From: Paracamarosporium sp. OC-R06-R3
Taxonomy: Eukaryota > Ascomycota > Dothideomycetes > Pleosporales > Didymosphaeriaceae
DNA: 64,000 nt
Direction: 5' to 3'
Assembly (NCBI GenBank): GCA_019828545.1
Contig: JACVRA010000200.1
Span: 62,262-126,261, forward strand
Below, in pieces: positions 1-11,454 of the stretch. Every line of letters starts with the position of its first letter. The stretch's first letter is position 1. The position numbers were made by a program, and so were the translations under genes. A model generated the notes under the pieces. The model had not been told where the DNA came from and ran no database searches. It saw only the letters and a list, made by a program, of their open reading frames with translations.

Positions 1-1420
1 GACCGTGCATAGCAGCATAGTGTAAGGGTATCCGACCGTAGACATCCGTCGCATGCACATCCACACCTCCACTCAGGCCCAGCCTCAGCACTTCGGATCT
101 TCCTCGAATAGCAGCCTTGTGGAGGCAATTTCGCTCGTTGATTTCATCTTCTTGTTGAAGCTTCACCAAATTGGTGTCTAATAGTGCCTTTAATGCGGCT
201 TCCGGGGCCACTTCGACGGTGCTAAGGAAAGCTCGGGTGATGCGTTCTTGTGCATCGCTGAGTTTCTGTAATCGAGACAGGCAGTCTTCGATCTGGATGA
301 TGTTGGCGGTGTTTATGGCTTGGACGATCTGGTTGTCGAGCTGTAGATTGGCTTCTACAGACGGTTCGAATACCCTTGACTGCGTTGACTCTTGCGGCGC
401 TTGCATCCCTTCGCCGTCAGCCCATCCGGAGAAGTCGAGAAGGGCTTGCGTAGCTTGGTCCGACAGGTTGCTGATGACATCGCGGTTGAAACACGGCTGG
501 ACGTCGACGGCTCGCGAAAGGTAGAGTTGTTTTTCTCGGGACTGGCGTGAGTGTCAGCCAGTGTCGCGCCATTGCTGTGTGGTATCCGACCTTGGATGTT
601 TTGTCCCACTAATGAGCGTCAGCATGTACTTAACGGGAACGGTTGACAGAGTCACAAACCTTTTTCAGGATTTTGGAGAAGGCGGTTCCATTGACATCGA
701 CAAATTGCTAGCTATGGTTAGCCTCACTCGCACGTAACCGCAAGAGCCAATCACCTCAAGCTTATTCAGGTCCATGCTAAACTGTTTTAGGCCCTCTTCA
801 AGGGCGACATATCTAGATGATGACTTTGAAACGGATTGTGGATGCTGCTGCATTACTCTCTTCTTGTCGAGAAGTGTAGTCAGGCGAAGACGCAGCTAGA
901 AGGGCGTAAGTCATGGGCACGGTAAGGGTGGACAACATCTAATACCTCGGCCTCTTTCTGGAGGTAGAAAGTGTTGACCTTTTCCAGTTCACGTTCCTGC
1001 ACGACATGAGTGGGTCGCAAGTGGGTAAGATGTCAAGAGGTCTCACCACTCGGAAGAAAAAGGTGGCTTTGTTGGCCTGCAGAGAGGTCTGCGGGTCGAA
1101 TGTGTCGACGCCATGGGATTCGCCCTGTGCAGGTATCACCGGGGTTGTGCTCAGTTTCTTGATGAGCTAGAGGGTGTTAAAAATGGCAGTGCATGTAAGT
1201 GGTGGTACAAAGGGTACCTTTTTGAGCGCCTTGTAATCGACGAAGCTAGCAGCGTACTCTGGAATCTCGAGCTGCCGCTTTTGTATATGTTTCCCGAACT
1301 TCCTGGAAAAGCGCGGTGAGTCTGTGGGCTCATCTTTGGAAGCTAGACTGGTGGACGAAGCAGACTTGCGCAGCACGACAATGGGGAGCGGACGAGGGTC
1401 CATTGGAGTGAGACATACAT
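1..1420 (-). CDS. PHO81: PHO81/NUC-2-like CDK inhibitor, N-terminal part (SPX + ankyrin), cut by left edge
   Basis: Fungal Pho81/NUC-2 inhibits the Pho85-type cyclin-dependent kinase when phosphate is low. Exons read on the minus strand: AT at 1420-1419, 1302-1218, 1166-1047, 996-946, 895-755, 707-660, 608-591 (18 nt) and 541 down to base 1, all with GT-AG introns of 47-116 bp and consistent frame. The product begins with an SPX domain (MKFGKHIQKRQLEIPEY, then KALKKLIKKLS, ANKATFFFRV and ERELEKVNTFYLQKEAE), where basic residues would bind inositol pyrophosphate. It continues into an ankyrin region ending LHKAAIRGRSEVL and GRIPLHYAAMHG at the edge. The rest of the ankyrins and the expected C-terminal GDPD-like domain lie outside. 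The start codon appears split by the first intron. An unspliced alternative starting at about 1404 would add about 35 residues before the SPX domain; I prefer the spliced form because SPX proteins normally begin MKFG. Confidence 0.9.
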
Positions 1421-2592
1421 TGTGGTGAGGACAGGAAAGGCACGGGCACAGCGGTCGTGAAAGCAACGGCGTGATGGTGCGCAAGCGAGGAACCTCCGGC
1501 CAGCAGACGTGTGGATCTAACCATACAGGCCGGGCGTGGACGGGTGGTGCTCGTCAGCAGGAGCCTATAGGGCAGGCAAAAGCTGCAGAGGGAAAAACAA
1601 CTGTTGGTGAGGCTCTCGCGGATGCCGAGGAGGACGTGCGTCGGGGTGATGGACGGGGGCGGAGTGACAGAGGGCGGTCCTACAGCGGGCGAGGTGATGG
1701 ATGCGGATGGATGCTGGACGGGACCATGGCGCAGATTTGCGCGCCAGCAACTAGCAGCTGTGGCAGGTGCTAACCACTGCGGCGCTCGTCCTCAGAGGGC
1801 CACGAGACGGTGCAGCGCAGATTGGTGCTGGGGGTGCGCATGGGTTGTCTCCTTCACGCTGAGGTCCAGCAGGCCAATCGCAGCCCCGCATGCGAGCACG
1901 CTCTCCAGACAGTCACGGGGCTGGTCGACGCGCTGCAGGGAATGCTGCTGCTTGCTGGTGCCGAGGCTGCACTCGCTTACGTAACTACACTCCTCCTGCT
2001 CCATGTGGACCCCCGGCTGCATTCACAGCATAAACCCACCTCACGCCGGCCCCACGACAGTCGCCTACCCTCGCCCATGACCTTCGCCCGTGGGGTCCCT
2101 GCGTGACTGCGTCTAGCTTTCAAAGGCACGCCTCACCCCCGACCGTGCATTCACCGCAAAAGCAATAATCATCACTCACCACCCACCACATCAGCACAAA
2201 CCGCACATGTACATACATCGATTGTACCTAGGATATCATGGCGAGGCTTCCAACATCCCCCCCTGCATTTTGACTACGCAAGCCCAAAACAGAACCCCTC
2301 CAAGGCATCTGTGGGTATTGTTACGCAGCTGAACATCGTCCCTAAACCAAAAAACTTTCCTACCGTCCAAACAAAGCTCGCATTGAGAAACACGCCCTCT
2401 CACGGGCGCATCTAGTCATCCACCACCTTTTATTATCCCCTCAGCCTTTCCCCCTCATAGCCCGTATGTGTCCCACCCATCGAGTTCGTCCGCCTTCTTG
2501 CCGTTGGTCAAGGCCGCTGTTGCTCCAGAACTTGCATCGGCCCTGTCGAATGGGGTCCGCGTGGCGGTGCTCGGGTGTAGCTCTTCCTCCAG
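1421..2592. other. Intergenic: PHO81 upstream region and CRM1 3' flank
   Basis: Upstream leader/promoter of PHO81 and 3' flank of CRM1. GC-rich open frames of up to about 125 codons occur on both strands, but they overlap one another and show no recognisable domain, so I do not call them. No RNA gene seen. Confidence 0.5.
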
Positions 2593-5500
2593 TCACAACT
2601 CGTCGTCCTCCATATCCGAAGGCTTCAGCAGTCCGCCCACCTTCATCGCCCGCTGTCGCTCCTCCTCCTTGGCCTTGGCCGCCGCTGTCTCGCGCTCTTC
2701 AGCAAACAGCTCGGCGTTGTCGCCCGAGAACTCCTTGAGCGAAATCAAAAAGTCTCGCAGGATGGTCTTGAAGCGTCCGAGATCCGAGTTGGTTGCGAAG
2801 AGCCCGTCAATGAATGATGCGATTTGAGCCCTGCATCGGTTAGTCTTCGTTAGTCAGCACAGTGAGGAGATACACACGTTTGAAGGTTGGGGAAGGCCGT
2901 CGACAGCAGGTTGCCCACAAAGTTTCGCAAAAACTCGTGGTTCGACGTGCCCGCAGCCGCCATTTCGGGTGTGTAGATAGGACCGTCCAGTTTGCCAGAC
3001 TCTACCAGCCAGAACATCTTCGCCAGAAGCATCGACTGTGACTTGAACCCCGCCTTGTGATCGCTGTCGGTGAGGACAAAGAATACATCCTGCAGAATGG
3101 TCGAGAAAAACTGTTGGAAGAACGCGTTGCGTGTCTGTGCATCTGTCTCGGACATGTTTGAGATGAGTTCAAAACACATTGACAATCCTGCGCTCTCCAC
3201 TTCGCGGTTGTCGTGCTTGCTTGCCCACATGCACGAGTCGATGACGAACTTGAATGATCGAGCGTCTAGGCGTAGCAGAGCCGGGAAGCACCGGAGGTTG
3301 ATGGTTCTCAATAGCTTGAAGAATTCGACTCGATGTTCCGGATATTCTGAGAAATCCTTGTTGATCATGTCGAGGGTGCATTCAAACACAGCGTCCATAA
3401 TGTTGATGATCTGATCTTCCATCAAGCTCTGTCAAGTGGTCAGCATTTCATCCGGAGCCTGCTGAGCGAGGCGAACCATGTGTTGCAACATGTGTTTGCT
3501 CAAATTGGGTCGCCAACGTACATGTAGCTTGTTGATGATCGTTGTCATCACATTCAGGACCTCGGCCTCGCGAGCATCGGGAACGTTATCCCTATAATCA
3601 AGGAGCACAGCCTCGAGAAGTTTCGGCACCAGGTTGTTGTGGATCATTTCCAAATCATCTGCCTTCTCAACATAAGTGTTGATCAGCTTCAGAATCTCCT
3701 TCTTGATTGTTCGTAGCCCTCGAACTCGCGGCATTTTGGTCGCAATGTTACCTGTGTGTGGTCAGATATGCCATAAAATATAGAGACTCAACACCAACCC
3801 TCCCGTTTAACAGCCTCATCAATGAGAGACGAACTGGCACGATACATAGTGAGCATGTCAAAATATATGCGACCAATCTGCGGATAGAAGTAGGAGCCTA
3901 TCGAACTGCAGGCCGCTACATTGGTCTTCATGATGTTGCCGACAATCTTGATGACCTCGCCGTCTTGCAAGGAGGTGGGGTCCTGGTTTGCCTGTGCGAT
4001 TATTTGGTCCCACTATCGAGTGGTTAGCGCAGAATCTACGAAGTCGACACCAAGCTGATACTTACAGCTGCATTTGGCAGCGCCATCAGGTCGTGAATGA
4101 GCCTCTCTTGCATACTCTTCTGACCTTGAGCACTGATCATATAACCGCATGCCTCGTAGAAAGTATGGACTTGTTGAGGCGACAGATCCCCTGTAATCTT
4201 GCGAAGGTTTCTAACGATTTCGTCGATGAAAGGTTCCGTCTCCCCAGGCTGAAGCGCGACGAAATGTCGTCGGCACTTGTTGGCGATCTTGATGAACGTG
4301 TCGCAAGCCATATCTTGCACACCCTCGTGAGTCTCATGCATGAACTCGAACAGCTTGTTGACCACCGTCTTGAGGAATTTCCAATGGGCCTTCAAGAAAC
4401 GAGGATACTGTCCGACGATATACATGATGTTACTCGCCACAACGGCCTTGTTATCTTTTCCGCGCTTCATTTCCGTGAGGCCAAGGAGATCCTTGATGAC
4501 AGTAACGAGGAAACGCTTCTCCGTCTCCTCATTCATGGCACCCGATATCGAACCAATTGCCCAGCAGAGCGTGTTGCAGTTGGCCCATGACCATTCGGTT
4601 CCGTCCACTTGGCGCGCTAATTTTTCGGACATGATTTGTTCGGTGTCGTTGACATCCAAGTGCGTCAAGAAGACAAGACACTCGCGCGTTGACTTGTACA
4701 ATTGGATAGTGTCGCTCTCCTTGACGAACTCGCGGACAATTTCTCCCTCATCATTCTCGACGATAAGCACCTCTTCAGGACGGACCATCTTCTCAATCAT
4801 GACGGTACGCAAGTTGGACAGAATCTCGGCGTATTTGTGTTTGCGCAAGGGATAATTTGCCAGCATGGCGGGATCTCTCGCGCCGCCGTTGGTCGCTGCT
4901 ATGCCCATGTTCAAAAGCGGGTTTACATCGGTTATGGGCAGAGCCTGCATCTCGTCGTATAGCTCCGACACGAGCTTGGTCCAGTACTCCAAGCAAATCT
5001 TGAAAATTTCGCGGTCGTCAATCTGGCTGATGCGGATAAGATAGAAATGGCCATGCGTGAGGAAATCGCGGTTCATAAGGTTCTCGATTACGTTCAAATG
5101 CATGGTGAAGAAGTTGGTCAAAAACAAGGCAAGATTCTGTACAAACTCCTGGTCTCTGCTGTTACTCTGTGCATACGTGCTCTTGAGATCTAATGTGAGC
5201 GGAATGATCTTTGCAATAGCGGTCAGTGTCTCGGTGAACATTTGGACAAGCTTGTCATCATAAGCCGGCTCGGTGTGCAGCCCAGCAATTTCAGTCAGGC
5301 ACTTCAATGTGATGTTGCGGAAGTCGGGCACGTCAAGGAAACGGCTTCGCAGCGTCTCAATCAAGCTAGCACCGCTCGGAGGGGTCTCGAAGATGTAGCC
5401 TAGAGGAATCCAGTTAAGGAAGCGAAGGAGTGTTTCGAGAGTGGCTTTGATGAGTGAGGCCTCGGTAGCCGTACGGAGGACCTCTGAGCAGAGCTGGTAT

Positions 5501-6307
5501 ATCGATGTAAACTCATCGCACATGCTCTGTTTGAGCTCCCGTCGTTTCTGAGACGTCATCTGATCCTCCGAATAATCAAAAACTTCTTCTGAAAGCAATC
5601 GGAGGATTGCCATGTTGTTCTCGCAGATGGGAAGACTGCTGTGGCACGCCGAGATGATCTCATTTATGAACGTGGGCCAGTTATGAGGCCACTCTTGCTT
5701 CAACACGGATACGAGGACGAGGTTCAGCTTGTTGAGAAGCGTACGGTCAATTTGGCTTCGATCCTCGTTGTTCGACAGCGAAATGATGAAGTTGACGACG
5801 AAGTTTCGAATGCCTAAAAGGGTAAGCCAGCAGCCCACTGGGCGATCGAGCAAGCTTACCTTGACATTGGTCGCGCGGCAAAACCTTCCATCGTGTCATG
5901 ATCACATTGTCGAGCACCTGCAACCCCAAGTCTGCTATTTGTTAGGGCCGCGCATCAACCATCTGCGCAACAGAGGTACACTTACACTTCGTCTGCGGGT
6001 ATTGCGCCTCGGAGAGGATCTGATCGACTAGGAGCCATGCGTCTGGGTTCTCCTTGAACTGTGCACGGTCAACGTCTCAGCGCCAAAGCAGGCTTGCGCC
6101 GCCTACCTGATTGAGAGTCGCTTGCGCCTGCTTCTGCGTCTCGCCGCGGCCCTCGTAGAAAGAACGGACGGTGGCATCGAGTTCGGGGATGGAGCTGCAT
6201 GTATGCGTTAGAGGAGAGCTTCATCGCGAGGCCTCCGACTTATATAGTAAATGTGCATGTGTGGTGTAGGTGGTGTGGGTGCAGGGTAAAGGTACATACA
6301 CAGACAT
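2593..6307 (-). CDS. CRM1: Exportin-1 / CRM1 nuclear export receptor
   Basis: Ran-GTP-dependent importin-beta-family receptor that carries proteins with leucine-rich export signals, and some RNPs, through the nuclear pore. Nine exons: 6307-6300, 6194-6107, 6058-5986, 5931-5860, 5813-4066, 4012-3799, 3751-3522, 3428-2878, 2830-2593. They sum to 3222 nt, giving 1073 aa, normal for CRM1. The N-terminus reads [20 protein letters not shown] and the C-terminus ends in the acidic tail [14 protein letters not shown]-repeat sequence runs throughout. The NES-groove motif [17 protein letters not shown] keeps the cysteine that leptomycin B alkylates in sensitive species, so the protein should be drug sensitive (inference). 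The first coding exon is only 8 nt. The intron at 3429-3521 (93 bp) is longer than its neighbours and has no internal stop in one frame until just before the acceptor, so prediction programs may retain it. Confidence 0.97.
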
Positions 6308-7795
6308 GTTGGCTGCGCGCGGGACAAGCTCCCAGACAGCTCTCAAGGTGGTGTCCTCCCTCTCTGGAGTGGCGGTGAGTAGATATACGCGTTCGAAACG
6401 GGAGGTTCAAGTAGCGGTGGGTAGTCGGTGGAGGTGAGGGACGCGGTTTGGTGCCTTGTCAAGAGGTGCAAAGACGATAGTGGGGCAAGGCGGTGCGGCG
6501 GCGAGTGGTGTGCGGGCGGCGTCGGTACGTGCAGCGTCTAGGTCAAGGCGCTTGGCGGTGAGTGAAGTGGAAGTGACCACGGACCTCCAGGTCGGCCAGG
6601 TTGCTGTGCCAAAAGTTTGCGCGGATGGACGAGGATGAAGTGGGCTGCTCTCGATCGAGGAGCTGCTCGGCTCGACAACGCGACTCGCGCTAGCCGTTTT
6701 CGGGTCAGCCGTCCTCCACCGCTCCGCGAGGCTGGGACGGCATTTCTCTCGTCATAATGCAGGGACTGCAGGTGCTTCCTATATATATATTGAAGTGTTG
6801 CTGTTGTCTTGCTTCTCTCTTTCGAACGTCATCGCCTACTTCTGTTACTGTCAATAGCATCTAGCATCAACAAATCGACGTCACACGATGATCGCATGTT
6901 GTTGTCTCAACTGAGCCGCACACGAATGTAAACACGACGTGCTTAAAAGACACTGTGGCACGATACAGATACATATGAAAGATGCCTGGCGTTGAAAACT
7001 TGTTAGTTGTCTTCAACCTGTTGCTACTTCCAGCGCCTCGTATCAATTTTGCAGTGCCGGGTGACACACTCGCATATGTGCATATATGAAACAAGCCAAC
7101 TATATCCATGGTATTATAGCAGCGTGTACCGCCACACGCACACCAGCGATATTACAAACCTCATCCAACACAGAGAAATCTTAGTCGCATTTATGAATAG
7201 CGTAACATTTATTTTCCCTCTTTTGCGCATGTACAAGTCTTCTAAATTTCCAATGCAACAGCACTTATACAACACATGTCGACTAAAAACCACCAAAACA
7301 ATAAGATACCATAAACCTGCAGTCAGACTATCAAAGCCCCTTTGATAATACGCGTTTTCCTAAGCAGTTTTAGGCTTCGGCCTTCCCAACAAGGCCAACA
7401 ACGCGCTTTGTCCAGTGAGATTTCTACCGCAGAAATTTACAAAAACACGCTGGACGCTTGCGAACCCAAATCTTAAGTAACCGCCAATGTCCGCAAGACC
7501 TCAGTTCAAGTACGCAGCAACTCAAGGGTGTTCTTACGGTAAACTTATTATGCGAGATGTATGTGCGCAGGGCACAACCTTTTCTCTAATATCTACACAA
7601 CAAGTCCATTACCCTTACCCGCTACCACCAAGGTAACAAGACCCCTCGCTCACCTCACCGTCACCAAGAGATACCATTCCTTTCACATCCACAGGTTCCT
7701 CATACACATCCTAACACTCCATCCATCATCCCAGACCTTCTCTCCCAACCCAACAAAGCCAACCTCCACTGCATCCCCGCATCCCCTCCCCTAAC
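6308..7795. other. Intergenic: CRM1 promoter side and SKI8 3' side
   Basis: CRM1 leader and promoter at 6308 to about 6800, with a short TA-repeat near 6780-6790, then AT-richer DNA to 7795. Open frames here are all under about 115 codons and unconvincing. No tRNA or known element recognised. Confidence 0.5.
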
Positions 7796-9016
7796 TCAAC
7801 CCGCAGCCTCCCTGTAGAAGCTAATCGCATTATTCCCGCCTCCCAGCGCGAACATCTCGCTCCGCGTACTCTTCGGCAGCCACTTCGCTGTCCACAGCGG
7901 CTTGTCGCCGTGTGAGTGCGTAGCGACGCACTGTCTGGACGTGATGCTCCATATCTTAGCTTTTCCGTCGTGAGATCTGGTATATGTTAGAACAAAAACC
8001 TACTCAATATGTAGAAAGACTTTGACGAGCGACAGTCGGAAAGAAGAAAACCCCATGGAAGATGTACGTACCCTGAAAGCAAATACTCGCCCGTGTCGCT
8101 CCAGTCTAGCGTGAGCACCCAGCCCCCATGGCCTGCAAGGTTCGCTATCTGCTCGCCGGACTTGACGTCGTACAGCGCGATGGTTCTCGAGTCGCCAGCC
8201 GCTGCAAGGAGCGTTGTGTTCGGGGAAAAGGCGACACTGCGGACGGGCTTTACGAGTCCAGCGAGAGAGTGCGTGAGACGGCCTGTATCGTTGTCGAAGA
8301 CATAGATGGATCCGTTCTCATGGCCAGAAGCTGTGAAGCGTCCGTCTCGACTCTGTGCGCTTGGTTAGTAGAGGGCGTGGACGAGGGTGTGGGCAAGGGT
8401 ATGACGGCGGCCTACCAGGTCAACACACATGCCAAAGCTCCCTTTAGTCTCGTAGTCTCGGATTTTCGGCTTGCCCTCTTCGTCTAGACTCCATACGTTG
8501 ATCTTGCCATTTATGCTGCTGCTCGCGAGGTATTTGCCGTCTGCGCTGAGAGCAATCGCCCAAACGTCACCGGGTTTCAGCTGATCTGGAGAACATCAGC
8601 AATTGTCTCGTCTGCCTCATGAAGCCATTGGTGTGTAGAAAAAGGCTCAGGCGTACCTACCGCTGATCTCGCCGTCCGCCTTCCACGCGCCATCTTCACC
8701 CTCGCTCCATATCTTGATCTTGCCTTCGAAACCCGCACTTGCCGCGCGCCTTGCTTCTCTTGCGGTAACGATGTGGTGGATGCCTAGTGGATGTACGCCT
8801 TCGAGGGACTGCAAAAGTGGGAAGTCGGCTTGTGTGGTGTCATGAATGTGTATCGTCGACGAGCCGCTCGCTGAGAGAATCGATTTCGGTGTAGGTGCGA
8901 GAGCAAAGATATCAGACGGATGCGCATCAGACACCGTATGAAGGGTGAGATATTGTTTCGACTATAATCTCTTAGCATTCTATTTGGATTTGTTTGGCGT
9001 GGAAACGAGCTACCAT
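7796..9016 (-). CDS. SKI8: SKI8-like WD40 protein (Ski complex / meiotic recombination)
   Basis: Ski8 is the WD40 subunit of the cytoplasmic Ski complex, which feeds RNA to the exosome; in several fungi it also acts in meiotic double-strand-break formation with Spo11. Exons: 9016-9014 (ATG only), 8961-8661, 8585-8416, 8352-8072, 7976-7796; total 936 nt, 311 aa, typical for the family. The N-terminus MSKQYLTLHTVSDAHPSDIF matches the family start, and WD-type blades follow (SASGSSTIHIHD, GKIKIWSEG, KINVWSLDEEG). The C-terminus reads AKIWSITSRQCVATHSHGD, then a final FALGGGNNAISFYREAAG. The start codon is separated from the rest by a 52-bp intron at 8962-9013. The gene is divergent from guanylate kinase, with a shared upstream region of about 0.3-0.5 kb. 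Family assignment is strong; the meiotic role is from related fungi. Confidence 0.9.
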
Positions 9017-9508
9017 TGTGAGAAAGGCTGCCGCTCAACGAGGGAAGGACAGCCAATGCGCAGAAACTGTGTTTAGTCGACCTCTCTATTTTTGCGAGCT
9101 GGGGAGGAACCAGAGTATCAGAAATTCTGAGGTGGAAGAAAGCAAGTGTTTTCCCGCGCATGTAGACGTCAGTGCAGACGCGAAAACGCGATGTCACAAG
9201 CCCACCAAGCTCGAGCTGCCCCGCCATCCTGCACCAAGACCCTGGCCTCGTCCCTCACCGCCAATCATAGGCCGATACCCCACTACCACCACCCATTTGT
9301 TTTCCCCATGCCATTGATTCCGCCTCGCATCGCTAGAGTCCCCTCCGACGGCCGCCTCCGACTCACACTGCTGCAGACTGCATACCGGTCGTCCAGTTAC
9401 ACCGGCTTGACTCACACCTCCTTACCTAGCCCCTTTCAAACGCAATATCTCAAGAGACAACACCCAGGCCTCACCAAGCAGACTCCTTTCTCGACACACT
9501 CACACAAA

Positions 9509-10174
9509 ATGGCGCCCACCGTCCCAATGAACACCTCGGCGATCTCTTCGCACCGCCCCATCGTGATCAGCGGGCCCTCCGGCTCTGGCAAGTCCACGAT
9601 GCTGAAGCGACTCTTCGACGAGTACCCCGGCAAATTTGGCTTCAGCGTTTCGCACACGACGCGCTCGCCACGCGAAGGCGAGCAGAACGGCCGCGAATAC
9701 CATTTCGTCACCAAGGAAGACTTTCTGGACCTTGTGGAGAAGAAGGGTTTTATTGAGCATGCGCAGTTTGGCGGGAACCACTATGGGACGAGCATCAAGG
9801 CCGTAGAAGACATCGCAGAGCAGGGGAGGGTTTGCATTCTCGATATCGAGATGGAGGTACGTTATTTGCATGCCTTTACTATTAAGGAATGGCTGACTGG
9901 AGAACAGGGCGTCAAGCAAGTCGCAAACCATCCCACGTTTCCACGACCGAGGTTTCTCTTTCTCTCGCCGCCGTCGAAGGAGGTGCTTGAGCAGAGATTG
10001 CGTGGCCGAGGAACGGACAAAGAGGAGGCTATTCTGAAGAGACTCAAGCAGGCAGAGGCTGAGATGGACTTTGCTAAAAGCCCTGAAGCGCCCCATGAAA
10101 AGATCATTGTCAACGATGACTTGGAGACAGCGTACAAGCAGGTCAAGGAGTTCATCGTCGGCACAGATGCATGA
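9509..10174 (+). CDS. GUK1: Guanylate kinase, with possible in-frame upstream start at 9308
   Basis: Transfers phosphate from ATP to GMP or dGMP. The short form starts at 9509 (MAPTVPMNTSAISSHRP). The P-loop GPSGSGKST is at residues 22-30; the GMP-binding segment SHTTRSPREGEQNGREYHF, the DIEMEGVKQV stretch and the lid region with RLRGRGTDKEEAI follow. An intron at 9857-9907 (51 bp, a multiple of three with no stop in frame) interrupts DIEME/GVKQV; left in, it would add 17 unrelated residues, so it should be spliced. Spliced length is 204 aa, normal for the family. The same frame stays open upstream to an ATG at 9308, adding 67 residues rich in Arg, Ser, Thr and Leu and almost free of acidic residues, like a mitochondrial presequence. 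Divergent neighbour: SKI8. Confidence 0.95.
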   Translation: MAPTVPMNTSAISSHRPIVISGPSGSGKSTMLKRLFDEYPGKFGFSVSHTTRSPREGEQNGREYHFVTKEDFLDLVEKKGFIEHAQFGGNHYGTSIKAVEDIAEQGRVCILDIEMEVRYLHAFTIKEWLTGEQGVKQVANHPTFPRPRFLFLSPPSKEVLEQRLRGRGTDKEEAILKRLKQAEAEMDFAKSPEAPHEKIIVNDDLETAYKQVKEFIVGTDA

Positions 10175-11454
10175 ACCTGCAGGTGGGATGACAGGGACGC
10201 ATGAGCATGTGGGAGGCGAACATATCTCGAGCTTGATACCATATCATAGAACAAACATAAACACAGATTTGACAGGATGAATGTATGACATTACTACCTG
10301 TGTGCAAAGCGACTCGGCCTTTATTATGTTCATCAGATACCGTCGTAGAAATTGATCGCCATCGGCCACCCTACCGCTTGGGATTCAGGTAGCCTCAGTG
10401 CTTGACTCTATTTCATTGATCTCATCACCTGAACAAATGGCTGAATGAATCTGGCTTGTTCGACCAAGCAACGGAGCAGCTGAGCAAGTCACTGTCCTCA
10501 GATCCCGTGTAAAAGGGTGAACACCCCTCGCGTCGAGAATGAGCCCCATTGAGTTACCTGCCAGCATCTTCACAAGGTTGAAGGAGTGATCAGGTAATCG
10601 CATAACCATAAACTGGACGAGAAAACCCTCCAAGCCACCATACGCCCTCAGGCTCCTGTCCCTCCTCCTAGCTTTTCACGCCTTCAGCGGCATGCTTCGG
10701 AAACCAGCGGACTCGTATCGTCGTCCAGGTGCCAGCTCCTCTACACGAGCCTCGAGCGCAAAGGAGAAAAGAGTGCAGACGGAAGCAGGAACCGGACGAA
10801 TGTTGATGTGGGGAGGCCGCGCTTCTATGGCGGTTCGTTGCTGAAAGTGCGGATCATTAGACCCGATGTCCGGGGACTTTCTCCCAAAGCATGGTAGCGG
10901 AGACGTCGAGCGACGCTCTGTGTGTGTGCTTCGTTGCGATTCTTCGAGCGAGGGATGTTGGAGAAGAGAAGGCCATGGACCGAACTTGAGATTTTTGTTC
11001 GGGTCCGGGCCGCGAGTTTCGCCGGACGGCAGGCGCGGGTGCCGCTAGGCAGGAAGCGGCTGGTGCCTTGCAGCTGCCTCCGCGAAAGCTGCTGTCTTGG
11101 CGGCGCTCTAAGAGCTTCTTTCACGCGTCCAGGTTGTAGACAGCACTTAAGACGTGGTGCGCCCGTTGCGCCTTATTCTTGGTTCTTGATACCCTTCGTT
11201 CTGAAAAGAGTCTCCTCTACTGCGACTCCACACACCGCGACAGCAGCTAAGCGCCAGTCCTCAAGTAACAGCAACGCGCAAAGCTCCCTCAGTCACTGCA
11301 ATATCAATCAGGTGAGTTATCGCCTTCGGAACACAGAGGCGAAGCGGCACGTTTTGGTGTCAACCAGAGCATCTTTAACGCAAAATGCGCAATCTACAAT
11401 CCTAGATTATATTCGACACAGCATGCTAACATAAGTACAGCCTTCACGACCGCA
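10175..11454. other. Intergenic: GUK1 3' flank and RAE1 promoter/5' UTR
   Basis: No gene recognised. GC-rich frames at 10825-11124 (minus) and 10922-11434 (plus) overlap and have no motif. A likely 5'-UTR intron of RAE1 runs from GTGAGT at 11322 to an acceptor ending near 11441, about 14 nt before the RAE1 start codon. Confidence 0.45.

Noticed and set aside
1471..2106. Several 60-126-codon frames upstream of PHO81
   Set aside because: They overlap in different frames and strands with no recognisable composition; best explained by high GC content.
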